From: Candidatus Caenarcanales bacterium
Lineage (GTDB): Bacteria; Cyanobacteriota; Vampirovibrionia; Caenarcaniphilales; Caenarcanaceae
Assembly (NCBI GenBank): GCA_947489925.1
Contig: CANLFK010000087.1
Coordinates: 1-8,857, forward strand
Reading direction: 5' to 3'
DNA: 8,857 nt
The notes beneath the pieces are model-generated. The model was not told the origin of the DNA, searched no databases, and worked only from the letters and a program-made list of their open reading frames with translations. Each line of letters opens with the position of its first letter. The stretch's first letter is position 1. Made by a program: the position numbers and the translations under genes. Positions 5,452-8,857 of the stretch are shown here, in pieces.

Positions 5452-5664
5452 CTACTTTTTTCTAAGAAATGAATAAGATAACCCTGATATGAAAATATTC
5501 AAGAACAACATACTTAACATCACGATGTCATCATCAAAATATTTAATGAGCTTTTTCCCGAGTTCAATAACAATAAACTGCCACAAATAAAAGGAATAGC
5601 TAATTTCTCCTAGATACTCAAACGGTTTATTATTATAAAACCATGATTTGGAATAATAGGCCAA
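5452..5664 (-). pseudogene. Remnant of acyltransferase-3 (OafA/YrhL-type) membrane protein, C-terminus only
   Basis: The open frame is 70 codons from a TTG immediately after an in-frame TAA, with no convincing ribosome site. FEYLGEISYSFYLWQFIVIELG (in two parts: FEYLGEISYSFYLW at ~14-27, then QFIVIELG) matches the late LGxISYSxYLWH stretch of acyltransferase-3 proteins, and the end (a hydrophobic helix, then LSYSFLRKK) fits the last transmembrane segment. Intact members have about 330-400 residues and ten or so membrane helices, with the catalytic His near the N-terminus, all missing here. The fragment begins 24 nt after the UDP-glucose dehydrogenase stop, so roughly four fifths of the gene was deleted at that junction. 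The family O-acylates surface sugars, consistent with a polysaccharide locus. A short translated peptide is possible but would not be an acyltransferase. Confidence 0.75.
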
Positions 5665-5688
5665 TTAGCTTTCATGCTTAGTTTGATA

Positions 5689-7011
5689 TTAAGCATAAAA
5701 CCCAAGAGGAAAATAGTTAAAACCCCTCTCAACTACTTTTTTGGGATTGAGTATATTTCTTAAATCAAGTATAGTTTTTAGCCGCATTGTTTTATAAAGC
5801 TTGTCAATATCTACATCTGCAAAAATTGGCCATTCGGTCATCACAATTAAAACATCAGCATTCTTCGCACATTCATACATATCATCAAAATAATTGATAT
5901 TAGATATTACTTGAAACATATTTTGATTTGCTTCTGGATCAAATGCATTTATATTTATAGATGTTTCTCTTTCTTGTAATTTTTTTATTATTGGAATAGC
6001 TGGAGAGAATCTTACATCATCAGTTTCTGCTTTGAAAGATAATCCCCAGATTGCAATTTGCTTATTAAACAAATTATTATTTAATGCTTTTTCTATCTTT
6101 TGTAATATTTTTTCAGAACGATTAGAATTAGAATGAATAGAAGCTTCTACTATAGTAAGTGGTGTTTTATTTTCTTTTGAAGTCGTTAATATTTCAATCA
6201 TATCTTTAGGGAAACAAGAACCACCAAATCCAGGTCCTGGTAAAAGAAATTTGCTACCTATACGACTATCTAATCCAATCCCTTTTGATACATCTCTAAT
6301 ATCAGCTCCTAATGCTTCACATAAATCAGCAAGTTCATTTATAAAACTAACTTTAATTCCCAAAAATGAATTAGAAGCATATTTAATCATTTCCGCAGAT
6401 TTTCTTGAACAAAATACAAGGGGAATATGCCTTTCTGTAAAGGGTTTATATAATTTGTCTATCAATTCTTTTGCCCTATCATTATCAATGCCAATAATAA
6501 TTCTTTCTGGGTTTAAAAAATCACTAATAGCCTTACCCTCACGAAGAAATTCAGGAATTGAAACAATATCAACTTGAAGATTTGAATTATATTGCAAAAT
6601 TAAACTTTCTAATAATTTATTAGTACCAATAGGAACGGTAGATTTAATGGCTATTACTTTATAACCATCTTCTTTTGAAAGATTTTGTGCAATTTCAAGT
6701 ATGGCATTTTTTATAAATGTTAAGTCTGCATGACCAGTTTCTTTATTAGAAGGTGTACCAACAGCTATAATGATAATATTTGCATTTTTTATAGCTAAAC
6801 TTAAATTCTTTGTAAATGTTATTCTCCCTAATTCTTTATTTGATTTAAGTAAGTCTTGTAAATCTGGTTCATAAAAAGGAATAATATTATTATTGAGATT
6901 TTGTATTTTTAATTCAGAACTATCGACACAAACAACCTGATTTCCTAACTCTGCAAAACAAACTCCCGTTGGTAGTCCCACATAACCCGTTCCAATGATT
7001 GCAATTTTCAC
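5689..7011 (-). CDS. ugd: UDP-glucose 6-dehydrogenase
   Basis: This 440-residue enzyme is full length and oxidises UDP-glucose to UDP-glucuronate with two NAD+ in the cytoplasm. The N-terminal Rossmann fold begins with GTGYVG (7-12) and D30 follows strand two. FYEPDL (46-51), VGTPS (84-88), STVPIGT (124-130) and EFLREG (154-159) are typical of the UDP-glucose branch. KYASNSFLGIK (210-220) contains the usual Lys/Asn pair, and GFGGSCFPKD (261-270) carries the catalytic Cys266. The C-terminal UDP-binding domain includes GLSFKAETDDVR. The start is GTG at 7011, supported by TAGGAG 8 nt upstream that overlaps the stop of the glycosyltransferase gene, so the pair is co-transcribed. A UDP-ManNAc dehydrogenase is the main alternative and is less likely from the YEPDL motif. 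Confidence 0.93.
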   Translation of the reverse strand: MKIAIIGTGYVGLPTGVCFAELGNQVVCVDSSELKIQNLNNNIIPFYEPDLQDLLKSNKELGRITFTKNLSLAIKNANIIIIAVGTPSNKETGHADLTFIKNAILEIAQNLSKEDGYKVIAIKSTVPIGTNKLLESLILQYNSNLQVDIVSIPEFLREGKAISDFLNPERIIIGIDNDRAKELIDKLYKPFTERHIPLVFCSRKSAEMIKYASNSFLGIKVSFINELADLCEALGADIRDVSKGIGLDSRIGSKFLLPGPGFGGSCFPKDMIEILTTSKENKTPLTIVEASIHSNSNRSEKILQKIEKALNNNLFNKQIAIWGLSFKAETDDVRFSPAIPIIKKLQERETSININAFDPEANQNMFQVISNINYFDDMYECAKNADVLIVMTEWPIFADVDIDKLYKTMRLKTILDLRNILNPKKVVERGFNYFPLGFYA

Positions 7012-7019
7012 AAACTTTA

Positions 7020-7025
7020 CTCCTA
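7020..7025 (-). promoter_or_regulatory. Ribosome binding site of ugd overlapping the upstream stop
   Basis: TAGGAG on the minus strand includes the TAG stop of the glycosyltransferase gene and lies 8 nt before the GTG start of ugd. It decides in favour of the GTG start and suggests translational coupling. Confidence 0.7.
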
Positions 7026-8857
7026 TTCAAATTTTACTTTATTATACAATTTGAGTTTAATTGAAACTGGAATAAGTCTATTTAATAATGTTATTTGATC
7101 TAGAATTAAAAGAAGACCAATTAATATTAGCTTAATTTTAATTTTAATTTTTTTCTTAAAATCATTCTCTAGAGAAGCAGAAATATCTGGAATTGTTGAA
7201 TTGTAACAAAAACTAAAAGTATCTAGCTGAAAGCTGGTCTCGTTTTTTATGTATCTTTTAATTAATTCAAAATTATGATATTGTTCAAAATGATTTCTTG
7301 AAAAAAGAGAATGTTGTTTTAACTGTTCCGCAGAAATATTTTCAATAATATCGAAAAATTGCTCTACATCATTCCAAATAAAGGCTTCTTTATAAATAAA
7401 ATCCGCTGTTTTCATTCTAGTTTTTCCATTATAAGCAATAATCGGAAATCCAAAGGACATTGCAATTAAAGATATTTTATAAGACACAATAGGAAAAGGT
7501 TCTATAAACAAATCAACTTTATTTTCTTGCATTGATTTTCCTAAATTATTTGCCCATGGAATATGAATAAATTGTGATTTGTCCAAACCAGCATCTTCGA
7601 TTTTCTGATGAAGAGAATTCATAATTTCTTTTGGAATATCTCCATAATGAATATGTTTTCCTTTTGTTTTTTGTAAAAGTTTAATTATGAAATCTGAATA
7701 ACTTAGTCCGTTTACAGCTTGTAATTTATAAAATCTCGCAACTGCTGTTGCGGTAGTTAAGCCTTGATTCGACAATGGATTATAATAGTCTACATGATTG
7801 CCCTCAGAATAATCTTTGTTAGGACATGGAATATATAAAACTTTTTTTTCATAGTATTTTTCTAAAGTTTTGTAATCACTCGGTCTTTTACTAATATAGT
7901 AATCATAAGAACTGTTATCTAATCCAAAAGAAAAACCATGATCAAAAGAAAATAAACAAATATTCTTTACTGTAAGACCTCTCTGATTTAAGCAATTCGC
8001 AAATACATTGTTATGTCCTTTATAATGATAAATTTTAAAAGGTTTGAGTTTAATCAAAACATCAAATATGTCGGAAAGACTTTTGTCGCCAGCGTAAATA
8101 ATATTAAGATTTTTAAATTGATTTAATTTATCTTTTATTGTATCGCTAATTGCAACCTCTTCCATATTGGTTAAGAGAAGATATACCATTCTATCATCAT
8201 ACATTTCTATTAACTCTAAAACTTCTTGATATATTCCTCCTCCTTGAGGATTCAAGGCCGATAAAGTTATTAGAATTGTGTTTTCATTAAATTCATTTGT
8301 GTCAATTAACGGAGATATTTTCTTTTCATTGAGAATAATTCGTCCTATTGATTCGCATAAACTATCAAGATATTCCGATTTGAAGATAGAACTAAATATA
8401 AAGTCTCTTGTATCTGGACTAAAAGCATATCTATTTGCTTCATTTAAAATAACTTTTAAGAGAGCTTGTACGTCTTTTCCTCCTGAAACCCTATCAAAAA
8501 GATCATTAGACTTTATTAAATCGAAAAATGTTTGTATTTGTTTATCTAATTTATTCTTTTCAAAAATGGAATCTGCGAAGTTATTTTTAAGATAAGAGAG
8601 GAATTTTATATTTCTTTCCCGTTGTTTTTTTTCTGTCAGTGAAGAGTATATACCTAATTGGCTCCATCTATATACTGAACCAATGAACTTTAATTTTTTT
8701 ATTTTACCACCATGAAACTTTAAAACTAAAAATGTTCGAGGATTATCCCCTCTGAGTTCGTCTTTTTGGAGATCGGACAAAATATTATCCTTAAATATAT
8801 TTCTATACATATAAGTTGATGTATGGTAATAAAAGCCGTTATTTAAGAAATCTATAT
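7023..8857 (-). CDS. Large GT-B-like glycosyltransferase, 5' end outside the window
   Basis: The frame stays open from the TAG at 7023 past the first ATG (8810) to the window edge, adding residues IDFLNNGFYYHTSTY; that ATG has no ribosome site, so the real start is probably beyond 8857. Numbered from 8810, the visible 595 residues have a mostly helical N-terminal third (1-170), then a GT-B-like core: ILITLSALNPQGGGIYQE (179-196) with a glycine loop, FSFDHGFSFGLD (287-298), and a C-terminal VDLFIEPFP...SLIAMSFGFPIIAYNG (432-462), the usual acceptor/nucleotide-sugar region of family GT4/GT41-like proteins. A basic stretch (552-560, Lys/Ile repeats) and a short hydrophobic segment (561-573) at the end suggest peripheral membrane attachment. 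Its donor and acceptor are unknown. I cannot name the family. Pairing with ugd supports capsule or O-antigen synthesis. Confidence 0.78.
   Translation of the reverse strand, partial: IDFLNNGFYYHTSTYMYRNIFKDNILSDLQKDELRGDNPRTFLVLKFHGGKIKKLKFIGSVYRWSQLGIYSSLTEKKQRERNIKFLSYLKNNFADSIFEKNKLDKQIQTFFDLIKSNDLFDRVSGGKDVQALLKVILNEANRYAFSPDTRDFIFSSIFKSEYLDSLCESIGRIILNEKKISPLIDTNEFNENTILITLSALNPQGGGIYQEVLELIEMYDDRMVYLLLTNMEEVAISDTIKDKLNQFKNLNIIYAGDKSLSDIFDVLIKLKPFKIYHYKGHNNVFANCLNQRGLTVKNICLFSFDHGFSFGLDNSSYDYYISKRPSDYKTLEKYYEKKVLYIPCPNKDYSEGNHVDYYNPLSNQGLTTATAVARFYKLQAVNGLSYSDFIIKLLQKTKGKHIHYGDIPKEIMNSLHQKIEDAGLDKSQFIHIPWANNLGKSMQENKVDLFIEPFPIVSYKISLIAMSFGFPIIAYNGKTRMKTADFIYKEAFIWNDVEQFFDIIENISAEQLKQHSLFSRNHFEQYHNFELIKRYIKNETSFQLDTFSFCYNSTIPDISASLENDFKKKIKIKIKLILIGLLLILDQITLLNRLIPVSIKLKLYNKVKFE

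Noticed and set aside
6251..6577. Plus-strand ORF opposite ugd
   Set aside because: It is antisense to the catalytic region of a conserved dehydrogenase; the open frame is a by-product of codon use.
8278..8595. Plus-strand ORF opposite the glycosyltransferase
   Set aside because: It is antisense to a long open coding frame, with no ribosome site or motif.

Overview
The window is AT-rich (roughly 30% G+C by eye) and nearly all coding sequence lies on the minus strand, so genes read from high to low coordinates. Mixed ATG, GTG and TTG starts, Shine-Dalgarno-like sites, 1-4 nt gene overlaps and TGA stops indicate a bacterium using the standard code. Nothing here fixes the phylum. A YqeG-type HAD phosphatase and a DUF167 protein would fit a low-GC Firmicute or a cyanobacterial relative such as Melainabacteria, but that is a weak inference.

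In transcription order there are four blocks. (1) 8857-5689 is surface-polysaccharide synthesis: a large GT-B-like glycosyltransferase whose 5' end runs off the window, then UDP-glucose 6-dehydrogenase. (2) 5664-5452 is a remnant of an acyltransferase-3 (OafA-type) gene; only its last ~70 codons survive. (3) 5346-2279 is a tightly overlapping five-gene cluster: MNT nucleotidyltransferase, HEPN protein, a second MNT, a HEPN domain fused in frame to a GNAT acetyltransferase, and a DegT/FdtB-type sugar aminotransferase. The first three junctions are 4-nt ATGA overlaps and the last is a 1-nt TAATG overlap. (4) 2161-466 is a housekeeping pair: a DUF167 (YggU) protein and a fusion of a YqeG/Gep4-type HAD phosphatase with a diacylglycerol-kinase-type lipid kinase. 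Positions 1-465 hold no confident gene, only a doubtful 67-codon ORF, two short tandem repeats, an inverted repeat and a possible plus-strand ORF tail.

The most notable region is 3364-5346. It looks like a duplicated MNT/HEPN (toxin-antitoxin or defence type) cassette inserted into a nucleotide-sugar locus. The two copies are mosaics. The first 155 nt of the MNT genes differ at one base, and the last ~40 residues of the HEPN domains differ at one residue (but at 16 of 120 bases). The section between, covering the MNT C-terminus and HEPN N-terminus, has diverged strongly. The second HEPN has lost its stop and continues into a GNAT domain that probably N-acetylates the amino sugar made by the next gene. 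A toxin-family domain is therefore physically and translationally tied to an amino-sugar pathway.

A likely overall role for blocks 1-3 is supply of UDP-glucuronate and an N-acetylated 3-amino-deoxyhexose, with transfer of a sugar, for a capsule or O-antigen-like polymer. The ketoisomerase and sugar nucleotidyltransferase genes needed upstream of the aminotransferase are not in the window.
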